Both the position numbers and the translations under genes were made by a program. The notes below the pieces were generated by a model that made no database searches, had not been told where the DNA came from, and saw nothing but the letters and a program-made list of their open reading frames with translations. Below are positions 36,527 through 48,729 of a stretch of 64,000 nt of DNA, in pieces. Where the stretch lies: NCBI GenBank assembly GCA_973895155.1, contig OZ316894.1, positions 7,564,001 through 7,628,000 on the forward strand, given 5' to 3'. Source of the DNA: Marsupella aquatica. Its lineage: Eukaryota; Marchantiophyta. The stretch's first letter is position 1. Each line of letters opens with the position of its first letter.

Positions 36527-38140
36527 GGAGTTTGTTTTAATCCCCTCTAAAACTGACGGTTCGGCCTTCAATTTTAAGAACGTAGTCATCAGCTTTAGCT
36601 CACATTGATACGATACATGTAATGAACGAGAATGTTCGAGGGACAAATTTTCCTCATCCAAATGTAATGCCTGTAGTTGTTACACAAGGCCACTATAAGG
36701 ACGATTTTCGAGGGACAGACGTTTTATGAAGGGTTTGTAGTGCCTATCAACGTTTTGCGGATTCAGCTAATTTCAGTTCTAGTGTAGGAATGTAGGATTA
36801 TCTGAAGTGCTCGTCATCGCTAAGCACAGTACTAAAATTAAGGATACTAAACTGTAGATAAATTCAGTAAGAAACTGCAAACACTTGGAGAAAGCTGTTC
36901 CCATTCATACCAATTATGGTAATACTTTATTGTTAAGAAAGAAAAACTGAAGCTACGACGTTTCGGAGATTGCTAGGCTGAATGTTTGTAACATTTCCTA
37001 GACTTTGCTTGCTTTTGATTTTCGTTACCTGAATGTATTTTTTCACATCTTGACCATCATGTGCAAGAAATGCGTCAATTGCTGAAGATTTGAAGACTGA
37101 CACTAGGAACGTAACAGAAAGAGCACTTGAGTGAGAACAATCTTACGCATGTATATCCCAGCACCAAGTGATCTGCATAATGTTTTTGTATTCCAACAAC
37201 ACATAGTAATACCCAACGCTACTTCAATCAAGGAATCTATCTCCTGCTAAATTGGAACCTGGTGCATTATCACGAAATCTGCCAATTATCCTTAAGTGAA
37301 ATAGTTTGAAAATGAGTATACTATCATTCGATTTCAAAATCCTTCTGAAATCATTAATGTTTAGCCAAATATGATCAATATTGCGCAGCGCTAAGAAGGA
37401 CAGAGAAATCTCATCGCCTTCTTCAATACGCTGAAAAATTCTGCTATATCAAAAATGAACTTGGATTAAAACTATATTTACTTTATCAAAAAGTAATCAC
37501 AACCTCCACTAACAACAGATTGAGTGCAAAGTGCCACTATTCCATCAATGTTGATTCTATGTTAAAGAATGTTTGAAAAACATACAAATGAACTGAAGCA
37601 TTCTTCTCTGTTATTCAAATTACTGCCCGTACACGGTTATTCTGTATAGAACAAGCTCTCGAGCTTTTTCACAAGAACAACACTCAAACTCGGCACCAAA
37701 TATTCTCGTCTTCTTCGGGTGGCTCATTTTCGAATAAAATAGAGGCAAGAAAACTACCTCAAGACACTTCGAGCCCTAAGGAAAATCGCAGGTCAAATAT
37801 GTGGAAAACACGGAAATCTCAGTCCCAAATCCAATATCTTCCAAAAAATTTCCTTAAATCTCCATTTTATATACTTGAAATCTCCGCCGTTTCCCACGAC
37901 CACTATACAAGAATAAACTTACCAAAATCTGTACACATTTGATACAAGGGCAATTGCTCCTTCCCTATATGATAAACTTGGATCAGAGACAAGGATCTCG
38001 ACGGATGTTCAGTCTCCTAATACCTGCTATTGTATGGGCAATGAACGAGCAGAGGTTCAACCAATGAACCTTACGTCACATATAGGAATACTACCCATTC
38101 CAATTGTGATTCATAATGTACAGCCATGAATAAATTGCAC
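36527..38140. other. Intergenic region downstream of CHIL
   Basis: AT-rich with no recognisable ORF. The left part should contain the CHIL 3' untranslated region; the right part may contain the 3' untranslated region of a minus-strand gene ending at 38141. Confidence 0.4.
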
Positions 38141-38292
38141 CTACTTACGACGACCACGGTCGCGCCTACGATACCTCACCGGTTTGTCACTATCCCACAT
38201 GCTGGTTATGAAGAACAGCATTATCCAAATCATCATTGAACAGAAGATCTGGGCATTTGTTTGGAAATCGCGTGCCCTGTTTATCCACAGCT
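38141..38292 (-). CDS. Possible terminal exon with one transmembrane segment and basic tail
   Basis: On the minus strand a good acceptor (TATTGCAG just above 38292) opens a frame that ends with a stop at 38141. The roughly 49-residue peptide has a hydrophobic segment (FCSMMIWIMLFFITSMW) followed by a strongly basic end (RYRRRDRGRRK). This looks like the end of a single-pass or tail-anchored membrane protein. The upstream exons (higher coordinates, perhaps 38.7-39.3 kb) could not be identified, and no family was recognised. Confidence 0.35.
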
Positions 38293-38321
38293 CTGCAATA
38301 CATGGCAAATCGCAACAGTGA

Positions 38322-38480
38322 GGAAACTTTCTCTTCCCCAAGTTCAAAGTGAACCGTTCTTCGTTACTTCGGAACCCATCTCATCATTTTAAAATTGGTT
38401 CTGCAGGTAGTAGGGCTCGGAAACGTTCTCTTCCCCCACTTCAAAGTAAACTGTTCTTCGTTACTTCAGAACCCATCTTA
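38322..38480. repeat. Direct repeat pair, spacing 97 bp
   Basis: Copies at 38322-38392 and 38419-38480 share GGAAAC.TTCTCTTCCCC, GTTCTTCGTTACTTC and GAACCCATCT. Confidence 0.75.
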
Positions 38481-38492
38481 TAATTTCATATC

Positions 38493-38600
38493 GATCAACT
38501 GTTCCTTCGCAGGCCAACCCTTTTCCCTGCAGTCCTACTTTGTCAGCGGAAACATTTGCAGGGATCGTAGAAGGGCTCGTCTGCAACGGAACAGTTGATC
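38493..38600. repeat. 108-nt imperfect hairpin
   Basis: The first 20 bases (GATCAACTGTTCCTTCGCAG) pair with the last 20 (CTGCAACGGAACAGTTGATC) with two mismatches. Pairing continues inward through CCCTT/AAGGG and CCCTGCA/TGCAGGG around a small loop. The shape and size resemble a plant pre-miRNA, but a decayed MITE would look the same. No known mature miRNA was recognised in it. Confidence 0.5.
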
Positions 38601-39724
38601 TATAAACTTGGGCTATTGATAGAGTATCTTTCATTCGCGAGTATTGATAGTGGATCGCCGTAAGATTTTTGTTGTTTTTAATTTCTTTGCCTTCAAGACG
38701 ATTAAAATTTAGCATCTTCAGAAGTGGGAGCGAGCAGAGCAAAGCTCAGAAGTAGGAATGGCCAACAAACATCTCCAATTCCATCTAGCTCCGAGTACAG
38801 ATTAGACATGCAGTTTCCCAGCATAATTGTTTGTTCAATGAATAGGGTGAGAAGGACCAAAACGTACGATGACCCGAGTCGTTCGAATTGTCCGGCTCCT
38901 CTCCAGCATCCTTTTCGCTTTTCTCCTCTGCCCGAACCATCCTCCTCAGCATCAACTCTACGTCCACTCTGGACAGGGTGCTTCTTTCCGACTCCAATCG
39001 CTTGATACGAGAGGCGAAAATCCCCTTGCCCAGTAAACAATTATTTTCATCGATTGGAGAAAACGGTGGTACCACGGGAGAGGACTTCGACCTGGCAAGG
39101 TGCAAAGCTCGCACCGACAATCTGTGCCCTCCACCCCAAGACATCAGACCGAATCGTCCTGGCGCCTGTACTGCATGTGACAGAAGCAATGTTGAATGCG
39201 CACAAGCTATCGGAATTCCGTGAGGTTCCATTTTTCGTATTCCCCTTTGACCTAATAAAATTCACTTCTGTCTTCTCTTCGTTCACATTCTTTCAGCACA
39301 AGGACACTGAGCTATGCATACGATAACTGGTATTCAAAACGATATTGACTCCCTCTCTCTGTGCTTAATGCCACAAGACCCTCAAAAGAAAAACTAGCGG
39401 GCTTCTTGAAGTTCAGCGATGGGGTCAGTCCACATCTGCTCGTCCATACAGTACAACTGTAGAAACTTATCGCTCGTATCTGCTACCTGCAATTCCCCCG
39501 TCCTAACCCCTGTAAAGCAGCCCGGCTCTCTGACCAGCAGCTGAAACGACCGCTAGGCCCATGTCCTGAGCAATTCTAGCATTTACAACTCTCTGTGAAG
39601 CAAACCCATCCAAATGAGACCATCATAATTGCTCCTAAGTCCGCAACCCCGCGAGACAGAGGACTAGCAATCGGAGAATCCGGGAAAGGAGCAACTACAG
39701 CCCCGCCAAATCTCGAGATCTAGA
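38601..39724. other. Unassigned stretch, possibly upstream exons of a minus-strand gene
   Basis: Overlapping open frames on both strands between 38785 and 39326 (up to 148 codons on the minus strand at 38785-39231) have no recognised domain. Which strand, if any, is coding could not be decided. Confidence 0.3.
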
Positions 39725-39985
39725 TGATCGAGAAACTATCAAGGACTCTGCTCATTCAGTGCTTTTCGTGCCCACCACAATGACAATCAGCACGAAATGA
39801 AACCAATTCCCCAGAATCCTAAGCTGACAGAGCGGATACTTCTTCTTTCGACCCGAAAGCAATCGAAATATCTTCAAATCGACAGGACATGATATCATCG
39901 AGAAAACATCGAGCAATGTTTCGCCTCAGCGCTTTTCGTGCCCACCAGAATGACCGTCCAGAATTCCGAATCCGAATTCTCAAGC
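39725..39985 (+). repeat. Diverged direct repeat, spacing about 160 bp
   Basis: GCTTTTCGTGCCCACCA.AATGAC occurs at about 39760 and 39930 with related flanks (CATCGAGAAA, CCAGAATTCC). A 76-codon frame at 39889-40119 overlaps the second copy and is not recognised. Confidence 0.55.
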
Positions 39986-40424
39986 AGAGAATCTACCAAG
40001 TTCGAGGCATTTTGGGTGTGGAAACGAACGTCCCAGAATTCTCAGAGCCAGCGAATTGCTCTCTCGAGAAAGCTATGCAGGATTTCGCGTCCTCCTCGGA
40101 GCTCACTCCACGACAGTAGTCCAGCCACCACGTGTCATATCCCAGCCGATGATTAATCTTACGGCCATGAATTAAGCACGTGGAGGCTGGAGTTCATTCA
40201 ACGTGTGCTCGTATATTGCCCACAGGCTCCGTTTTTCTAAGCCCCTTTTTGTTTTCAATCGGAAAGTAAGAGATTTATTGTAATTCGAATCCCCCATGGA
40301 TCACATTTTGTAAAAACCAAGACATTGTCACTGCACATTCCCATGGAGTGGGTAAAACTATAATTGTTTATACACAGAAAAGAAAAAAGAACCAGTCGTG
40401 GGTGGATAGTAGCGATAACTTTGA

Positions 40425-40775
40425 TTACCTTGGGGAGAAAATAGTCAAGATGTCATGGTCATCCTGATTAATTATGGCATGAAATCTTGACATCTTTTAG
40501 GTTGAAGGCAGTCAAGTCAGGTTACCAAAGAAACCGGTTCACTAATGTAATTGAAATCGACTCCAAGTCAGGTTACCAAAGAAACCGGGTCACTAATGTA
40601 ATTGAAACCGACTGCAACCAGTAAGGAGACAGTTTACAAGTTACATTTCAGTCAAAAATGTAAAGAATATTATCCAAGTAAGTTAAAATGTTATGAGAAG
40701 GTCCATCCAAACTTTGGCAATCCATCTGGGTTTCATATACATAGTGCAGGTCCATTTGGGCTTTAGTTTCCAATT
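40425..40775 (+). repeat. Dispersed repeat, partner of 8745-9065, with an internal 51-bp duplication
   Basis: It aligns with the reverse complement of 8745-9065. Within it, AAGTCAGGTTACCAAAGAAA occurs at about 40514 and 40565, each followed by CACTAATGTAATTGAAA. The internal 51-bp duplication is absent from the partner copy and so arose after the copies separated. Confidence 0.65.
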
Positions 40776-41339
40776 TGCAAGATTTGAGTTTAATTGTACT
40801 AAACTTGTTATCAATAAATTGAATTATTTTTTAGTTTTTGGGGTGTGCTACAGGAGTAGGTAAGCCATTCTGGTTGAGTTTCATCATAAAATCTGGAGGG
40901 GCAAATTCTACTGCATTAATTTTCATTATGTTAGTATGAAATATTTAGAATTGAGTTTTTTATAGTCTCATGATTACGGACCCCCATAAGAGGTCTCTTG
41001 CAAATTCCCTGCCACGAGGTTATGCCACATCATCACAACCAGCCACAAACAAGAATGATCCTACTTTTAACAATAATAAACATGCACATTCCTGTTTGTG
41101 ACAAAAGCAACATAATTTTTGGGGCGCCATGCCGTAAATATTGAACGTAAAAAAAACCAAAATACAAAGGGAGATATGTCATTTAGTAAAATAAAGTTAT
41201 CATTTTGATGTTTGTCAAAGATATATCAATGTTTTATATCAAAATGTTTGTATTTTTTAATTGTTTGCAAGCTTGAAAAAACCAACCAATAGAAATGTAC
41301 ATAGTTAAAACCCCTTTGGTTTCACATTGTAAAACTAAA
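40776..41339. other. AT-rich intergenic stretch
   Basis: No gene was recognised. The segment 40965-41040 shares CTTGCAAATTCC and its surroundings with 7620-7690, in the same orientation. Confidence 0.4.
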
Positions 41340-41860
41340 TAATCAATCTCTTTAATACTTGATAAAATCTGTCAATGTTTGATTCATTTAAAAAATAAAG
41401 ATCATTTAAAAAATAAAGATCAAGATTTAGAAACTAGTGACCTCTGTAACATTGTCTTGATAAAATCTTTCAATGTCACACTCATTGGAAAACTAAAGTA
41501 AAATTAAAAACTCATCATCTCCTTAGTACTTGACAAAATCTATCAATGTTAGGTTCATTGGAAAGCTAGAGAAATTTAGATACTCATGATTTCTCTAATT
41601 CTTGATGAATAATCTCAATGTCACACATTAGAAAGCTAGAAAGATTGAAAACCTCATGATCTCTTTAGTATCGTGACAAAATCTGACGTAAAATTTGTCA
41701 ATGTCAAACTCAATGTTGGAAAGCTAAAAGAATTCATGGACTCATGATCAAAATTTCTTATACTCACACTCATTGGAAAGGCAAAGAAATTCAAAAACTC
41801 ATTAATTTTGGAACTTGACAAAATTTGTCAATCTGAGGCTCATTGGAAACCCTTTCTCGA
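41340..41860 (+). repeat. Degenerate tandem array, unit about 70-95 bp, about seven copies
   Basis: Units begin with CTTGACAAAATCTGTCAATG-like sequence near 41361, 41456, 41529, 41601, 41671, 41745 and 41813. Each continues with a CTCATTGGAAAGCTA-like word and ends in ACTCATGATCTC-like sequence. Copies are strongly diverged. The start of the unit is itself nearly palindromic (TTGACAAAATTTGTCAA). Confidence 0.7.
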
Positions 41861-43401
41861 TTAAGAAATATCACAATCTCATCACCGTCACAAATTTAAC
41901 CGTTAAAAATTGATTTCTTTGATTACGTCACCATCCCTTGTCCACAATGCTTGCTTCCCGGGTTGAATTGTTCGCATTCCTCTAGTCTTCAACTGAAGCT
42001 CACTTTGAACACAAGTTGACGTCAAATGCAACCTTTATGTCAAAGAAACAATCGTTGGTCTCCCCCTCACACCATAGCTTTCTTAAATTAAAAAAACTAC
42101 GAATCCTTCATGTGAAGCAATGACTTGTTTGTTTTGTGTGTTCTTCCCACCGAATCGACAAGAGCTCTTTTGCCAATAGCTAAGTGTTGTCCTTCAATCT
42201 GTCTTGTGGCGGTAATGCTTAATGTAATTCACAAACAATCAATCATGAATGATAGAAACACGATTTCTGCAATGTGTAAGCAAAAACCGTCAAAAAACTC
42301 AATTCCTCCATATTCAACCTTCCGTTGATAAATCTCCTCTATCTTTTGAGCTTTTTCTTTTGTACGAGCACACACCACGACCATCGGGAGACTCAAAACC
42401 GTCGATTACCGCCTTGTTGAAAATTGATTTCACTTCATCAAACACACATTACTTGGATGAACATGGGGGTCCACAAATTAATTCCCTAGTTGTGGTGCAA
42501 AACTAAGGATGGTGTTTGGACTCATAGTTCAAGTAATGGCCCCCCTAATGGCCCCAAATTCCCATGGACCACCAAAATGTAATACAAGGGAGCACTATGT
42601 TCAACATGGTGGTTCATCCTGGCTTCAATTTTGATTTATCGCCAACTGTGATATAGTGTAGGGAATATCAAGGTCGCCAGATATAGTGTACGGAATATCA
42701 ATTCGTCCATCCCTATATTTCTTTTGCTCATCCATCCACTGAGTCCTCCAAATTAAATGACCAAAATCACTCACTCCATTCACAAAAAAGTCCGTTTCGC
42801 AAGGAAGAGAAGCTGAAAGCGCAAGACAACTTGGGAGGAAAGGAAACAAACCAAAACAAAAGCCATCAGTGTAGGCCAGTGCTTACCTGACCTCAGCCTT
42901 GACAAGAACATGTCAAGAATTCTGAAGCAAAGCCTGCCGCAGAGGAGGAAGAAGAGGAGGTCAAGTTCACATATGAAGCTCTCACTCAAGGAATCCAATG
43001 CCGGCAGCTAGCGATGCAGGAGCGTCTAAAATTTTGCACTCCCCGCCACGACTTGATAGAGTGCAATGTGTGAAGGTGCAGGCAGACTGCTTGTGTCAAG
43101 TAGAGGTGACCTCAGGAATCAACGCAAAAATTTCAGAAGGACTACCCTGCAGTGACTCAAATCTACGCAAGTACGGGGGTGAAAAAGTTATTAAAAGTTA
43201 AATTATATGTTTATTGGCACATGACTTTTGGGTTAAGTACTCGCACAGTGTGTCAGTCTAAGTAATAATTGATTGTAACTATGACTTTTGACACTTGAGC
43301 TGGCGGGAACCTGCACCTCGTTATATATCTTTTCCTATGATATTAGCTATGAACATCACTTCAGGTGGGAACCCACCCTTATGTGGCTAGTGGTGGTAAA
43401 C
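41861..43401. other. Intergenic region before the UGT cluster
   Basis: No recognisable gene. Two near-identical words GATATAGTGTA.GGAATATCA occur at about 42650 and 42679. Short ORFs up to 85 codons show no family features. Confidence 0.4.
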
Positions 43402-46277
43402 TTATGAATCACACGGAATCACACGCAAAAGGTTATCTACTAACTGATGCAAGGCCCTGTATGAAGAACCACCTTCCGCTACAGCTGCTGTTAGGAGACC
43501 CTTCCACTTCTTAGCGTTCTTCCTGAATTCAATCCTTTCCTCCTTAACCATTATGAGCCTCACTGCCCTGGACACATCTTCCCTTGAAGGCCTAATGAGC
43601 ACTTCGTCTCCTGGCGTGTAGTCCTTTACACATACACCACTCTTTGCGATGTTTTCCACGAATCTGCAGCATCCACAAACATGGCATTATATGCTTTGAT
43701 CATCCAATCTCTTGTTGGACATTCGATGCTTAAGGTCCACTTGCAGTTTCCAAGGAAGAGTAGCCCTGCCCGCGAATCCTTTCAGAGAAATAAATTGAAT
43801 GCTTTTCGAAGCTTTCTTCACCTAAGAATCTCATACTACGCTGCGTATGGACGACAACACTGGTGCTCGGTTCCAGCGATAAGAGTTATCAACATTAGTC
43901 ATCATTTAGGATGAAACTTGAAAAAGGCAAAGAATGTCGATGAGCTTAGATTTTGATATGGATAGAAGTTCAAGAAAGAATAGAGAAGTTGAACAAGAAT
44001 ACAGTGCCTTCAAAAGGTTTATGCTCGGAACTTCAAGCAAAGAGCTGAAAAGAATGATCCGGGAAGCAATTTTCACAAGGAACCCAAAAGCATAATTTGT
44101 TGCGATAATCTGGCAGGCGGATAAATTTAGAACTCGATACAGGAAACTGGAAGTGAATGAAGGGCACAAAGGGATTGATCTGTGGGCCTGGAACAACAGC
44201 AAAGACCAAAAGGACACACATCCTGGTAGAAATCGATCCTCCACTGGTCAACAAGTTCAACTTGTCAGGGTCTACCCTACTTGACACACCAGAATCACAG
44301 AACAGTCAGGTCTGGTCGATGGCGGAAACTAAGAAGATTCTTTCTTGTTGATTGCAACTTGCACATAGGAGAGGAAGACTCGAACAATTCGATAGACGAA
44401 AGACTTTGTTTCACAGCTAAGCAAGCAGTTTAAGACATGGTATTGTATAGGGAATGTGAAAATTTCTCACCGGGCATTGATGCGGTGGTCAACAGCAATC
44501 GGCCAAGTAATGAGCGGCACTCCGCTACATAAACTTTCCAGAACAGAATTCCAACCACAATGGGACAGGAAACCGCCGGTGGAAGGATGCAACAGAATCT
44601 GCGGTTGTGGTGCCCATCCTTCTTCGACGTAGCCTCGCCCTTTTGTTCGCTCTTTGAAGCCGGGAGGGAGAGTTGCCCCCGCCAATGTATTCATGAACCT
44701 GACAGCCCACACGAAAGGCACTCCGCTGGCCTCGAGTCCATGAGCCAACTCTGTCAGTGAGTCTGGGGCAATGTTGGCTAAGGACCCAAAGCTAATGTAA
44801 AGAACAGAGGAGGTAGGATGAGAGTCTAGGAATTCCAATACTGGGGAAGAGCCTGCTTCTTCCACCTCGCTGCTGCGAGAGCCTGTGAAGCCAGGAAAGT
44901 TTAAAAGCGGACCGATTGCAAAGACTTTCGGAGCCTGCGCAGTCCAGATTATAATCAGAGGTTTCACCATTTCAATAATTATACTACTCTTATCACTCAA
45001 AAATTGTATAAGTCTGCCTCTCAATAGTTCTGCCGAGACCATTCCAGTTGACTGTCTAATCCTAGGTTTCACTACTCATATCCATGAAAATGTGGAAGTC
45101 TAGTTATTCTCTTATTGTTCTAACCAAGACTGTCTGGTACGATAGACTATAGTTCTATCGACGAAACCGTCCCGTGGTGTACATACATAGTAAGTTTAAG
45201 CCTTGCATGCGCATAGTCCAGACCGTAACAAGAAATTGGGTTCATATCGATGCCCAAAATGAAAAAGAATGGGTTACCTAGAAGCAACCCAAGCAGAGTC
45301 TGTGCTTTCTATGCTGTTCGTTATTGCCTAGATCATGCTCTCTGTTACGAAGTACTCAATGCCCTGCTTAATTTCAAAACATGCAAGCGGTACCTGGCGA
45401 TTAGCAGCTTTGGCTCTGAGCTCAGTTCCCACCCGAATAGCATTGAGGGATCCGGCCGCGGCATCCAACTCCTCCGAAATGTTATAAACAAGTCCTGCTG
45501 CTCTAGTCATTGTTTCAGAATGGAAGTTCCAATAGTCTGGGAAATCTACATTCTCGTGAGAAATGTCTCGGACCCGTGCAAACTTGGCGCCAGGGAGATC
45601 CAATAGCTCATTTCGTCTAGGTGATTCAATGGGGTGGAGCTGCTCCTTACACACCGTCTGAGCTGCAAGTGCGGTGACAGCTGCATTTGCTGGGGATGTA
45701 ACACACACAGAATACCATGGAACACCCAATTTACTGGCGAGCTCCTGCATTGCAAAACGTTTTCAAACATGTCAATGGGTGCCGTCTGCAAGAGCATAAT
45801 TATCATCTCTTGAAACGATTTAAATTCTCTCCGAATACACAAACTTCCGGCAAGAAATGGCATGTACTGTACCTGAGCAAAGCACGCTAAAAAATCGGAG
45901 ATCACACAAGTCGGGACTCCCGGAAGACCCTTCTCCTTCAAGTCGATCAATTTGTTGCCAAAAGGCTCAAACTCCTTCCGAAACTTCTCGTATTCTGCTC
46001 CAACCCGGATTGGAAAATGTGGATCTTGCTCATACCGGATAGGATCTTTAAACATTGGTTCCAGATGCAAGTCGATGCCATGTAATCCACTGTTGGCTTG
46101 CCACTGAGCGAGCTCTGAGCACCTAAGTTCCGAGGTGGCACATGTAATTGTGACGCCCTCATAACTGGCGCACAGTCTCAGGATCTTCTCCAGTAGATAG
46201 AAGTGACCGGAAGCGTCGACTGGCACAAAGAGAACGTGAGGTCGTGACTTGGCTCGTTCATCATGTGAACCTCCCAT
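43402..46277 (-). CDS. Family-1 UDP-glycosyltransferase, copy A
   Basis: Four exons on the minus strand join in frame: 46277-45873, 45744-45394, 44934-44471 and 43663-43402, giving 493 residues. Introns are GT-AG; the apparent stop after HRINA is only read-through into intron 3. The N-terminal domain has the catalytic His25 (VPVDASGH) and its Asp partner, Asp128 (VISDF). The C-terminal domain has VLYISFGS and the 44-residue PSPG motif at 359-402 (WAPQ...HCGWNS...). Trp380 fits UDP-hexose use. The last PSPG residue is His402, where most plant glucosyltransferases have Gln; His there is linked to UDP-galactose preference in some UGTs. No signal peptide is seen, so the enzyme is presumably cytosolic. 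Substrate is unknown. A closely similar gene lies about 9.2 kb away in the same orientation. The C-terminus has seven extra residues compared with copy B. Confidence 0.9.
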
Positions 46278-46505
46278 TTCCCCAAATTCACTCCTCTCAA
46301 TCACAGCACAAGTTCCCACAGTCCCTCTCCAAAACTATACCAAACAATCTCGGTCATTAGTCTTGCTCTCGATACTCGCACGCTCTGCTCGTCGGTCAAT
46401 TCTATTTATCTCTGATTGAAGCTTCCCAACTAGGACTCTCCATGACTTCCGCTTGTGCCTTGCTTGAGTCTGACGGACAGTGCCAGCATGCTGGCCCTAG
46501 CTACA
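43405..46505. repeat. Segmental duplication containing UGT copy A
   Basis: It is near-identical to 52560-55812 across exons, introns and 5' flank. Homology fades left of about 43405 and is interrupted on the right at about 46505. It appears to resume at 48240-48340 opposite 55847-55930 (shared CAATCATG.AACCATTG and GGCTGA..GATCCAC), so about 1.7 kb was inserted into this copy. Confidence 0.85.
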
Positions 46506-47935
46506 AATTCATGTGTACGTTCTACCTTGTATTGTATAAGTGTAATTGCAAGCTCCTCACCCCAAACCTGAACTTATCCACACTAGCCCCCACTACCACT
46601 TCTTTGAAGGTGAAGAGTCGAAAGTACAATAAAAATGTTACCAAAATATGTTTTCTATTCATATTCTTTGAATAATATAATATATCATTCTCCTTTCTAT
46701 GTACATATGTTGTGGTTCTTTGAAAGTGAACAGCGGAAAGGACAATAAAAATGTTACCAAAATATGTTCTCTATTCATATTCTTTGAACAATATAATATA
46801 CCATTCTCTTTTTTATGCACATCCTTCTTTCTATGCATATATGTTGTGGTGGGACCAGAGTGCCCATTCTTTGAATATAAATACTTAGAAATTATGACAA
46901 AAAGCTTGCATGTACCAGTTGACATACATCATAGTCATGATTTTTTCCATGCACATGGAGTTACGGGCTAGAGGCTCCACTCTAGACCTAGGCTCTTAAA
47001 AGTAAACTTCAGTTGGCGCTTTTATAGTAAGATTATGCACTATGTCGAAAGTGCATGAGCATCGATCATTGATGCACTTCTTCATATGTGCATGGTGTGC
47101 TTTCCAATAGGTGCAATTAATATGGCTCATGCCCTTCTGCAAATGTCTTGTCAAGTCATAGGCATCTGACTCCTCACAACCCAAATCTTCTAGCTAGTAC
47201 ATGATTCAACTGGATATGTGCATGACACTATCATGTGTACCACTTATCAATAATGCTTCTAACATTTGTGTTGCACTAATTGAAGAATGCATGTGCATTC
47301 TTATAGACAGAAATGTACTTAAGTATTTGTTGTGTAATGACATCAACCTACACTTACACATGGTGTATTTTTTTTGGTGCATTTACAATGAAAAGAGCTG
47401 TAATATTAGGGGACTACGTGACCAACCTGCAGTTACCCACAAGAAGCACTTATGCATGGTAGACTGTATTTTCTATTGCAGTCTAGACCCACAGGCTATT
47501 AACTTCTATTGTAAAGGGTAACTTCTATTGTAAAGGGTTGCGTCACTTTTTGAAGTGGTAGTCATTCAAATTTGGAGAGGCTTTTTGAGTGAAAGAGAAG
47601 GAACTGGAAAAAGAGAAAGGAATAAGAAGAAAATAGTTATTTATTGTGTGAACACTCTTTTCCAGATATAAATTACAAAAAGAATTAAAAAAATTATTCT
47701 CATTTTATTGTACTTTGGTGGTGGTTGTCCTCTTTTTGTGTCATTTTTCACTCCACAATTATTTTTACTCAATGAGATCTTTCTAACAAAGATATATTTT
47801 GCAGCGTGATATTTTTTCAACTACATCTTTAGCACAACATCATCTATTACGCATTGACGTCTTTCACCAAACGATATATTTTAGTAAACTACATCTTTTG
47901 CACAACGACATATTTTACTTAACAACACCTTTTAT
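46506..47935. repeat. Inserted sequence beside UGT copy A, with a tandem pair
   Basis: This block interrupts the duplicated segment. It contains a roughly 120-bp tandem pair (about 46596-46705 and 46716-46830) sharing ACAATAAAAATGTTACCAAA and TATTCATATTCTTTGAA. No coding domain was recognised. The word GCAGTCTAGACCCACAG near 47480 is also present in copy B near 55835, so more than one insertion is likely. Confidence 0.5.
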
Positions 47936-48240
47936 TTAACAATATTGTAAATGCAACAACATATTTATGCAACATCTTTTGTGCAACGGAGACTTGACAA
48001 CATATATGACTAACAACATCACTTTACTTATGGACCATTTTGTACTTAACAACAACTTTATATTTAACAAGATCTTTTCTCTTAACCGACATCTTGGGCA
48101 TAGTGACATCTTTTGTCTCAACGACATCTTTTCTCTTAACAACATTTTGGGTGACACGACATCTTTTCTCTTAACAACATCTTGGGCGTCTTGACATCTT
48201 TTCTCTTAACGATATCTTGGGCGTCATGACATCTTTTGTG
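47936..48240 (+). repeat. Degenerate array of GACATCTTTT...AACATCTTGGG units
   Basis: Units of about 36 bp (GACATCTTTTCTCTTAAC then AACATCTTGGGCGTC) become regular from about 48060 to 48235. To the left only looser AACATC/TTTAACAAC words remain. It is not spacer-separated, so it is not a CRISPR array. Confidence 0.7.
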
Positions 48241-48729
48241 CAACGCACAGGTATTGAGCTCGTACAAACTAATACAATCATGTAACCATTGGCCACCACA
48301 TGAAATGAGTTCTGGCTGATAGATCCACCCAAAATAATTAACCCTCTCTCTAGTACGAGGTCTGAAACATCAAAATTTGATGCACCCTAACTACAGACTA
48401 TTAAGGTAACTAAGGTTAACTACTAAGTACATTCAGGTTAAGAAAATATCATGGACTACCAAATTGGTAATTTGTAGCTTTATGCCATAATATTGGTCAT
48501 ATGCCACCATAAATAAATGTAGTGAGAGGCTTACTAGTGAAGAAAATGTTGAACTATGATGCCCTCCTTGATGACGATACAATCATGACTCATACCATGC
48601 TCACGTAGTCGACACAGTCCATATGTGGTTCACCTCTTCTCCAAGGCTAGTGCCAATTACCCTTTAACAACTAAGGAAGTTATCAATTGAGTTAGTTATT
48701 AGTCATTTGTATATTATATATTAAAAAAA

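Noticed and set aside
38785-39231. 148-codon minus-strand ORF as a gene
   Set aside because: No domain, and overlapping plus-strand frames are similarly long. Coding strand could not be decided.
44467-44480. Apparent premature stop truncating UGT copy A after HRINAR (same in copy B at 53632)
   Set aside because: The stop lies past a consensus donor. Splicing to exon 4 at 43663 (52814 in B) restores the normal UGT C-terminus in the right phase.
47936-48240. Second CRISPR-like repeat pattern
   Set aside because: Degenerate 36-bp tandem units without spacers and no associated genes.
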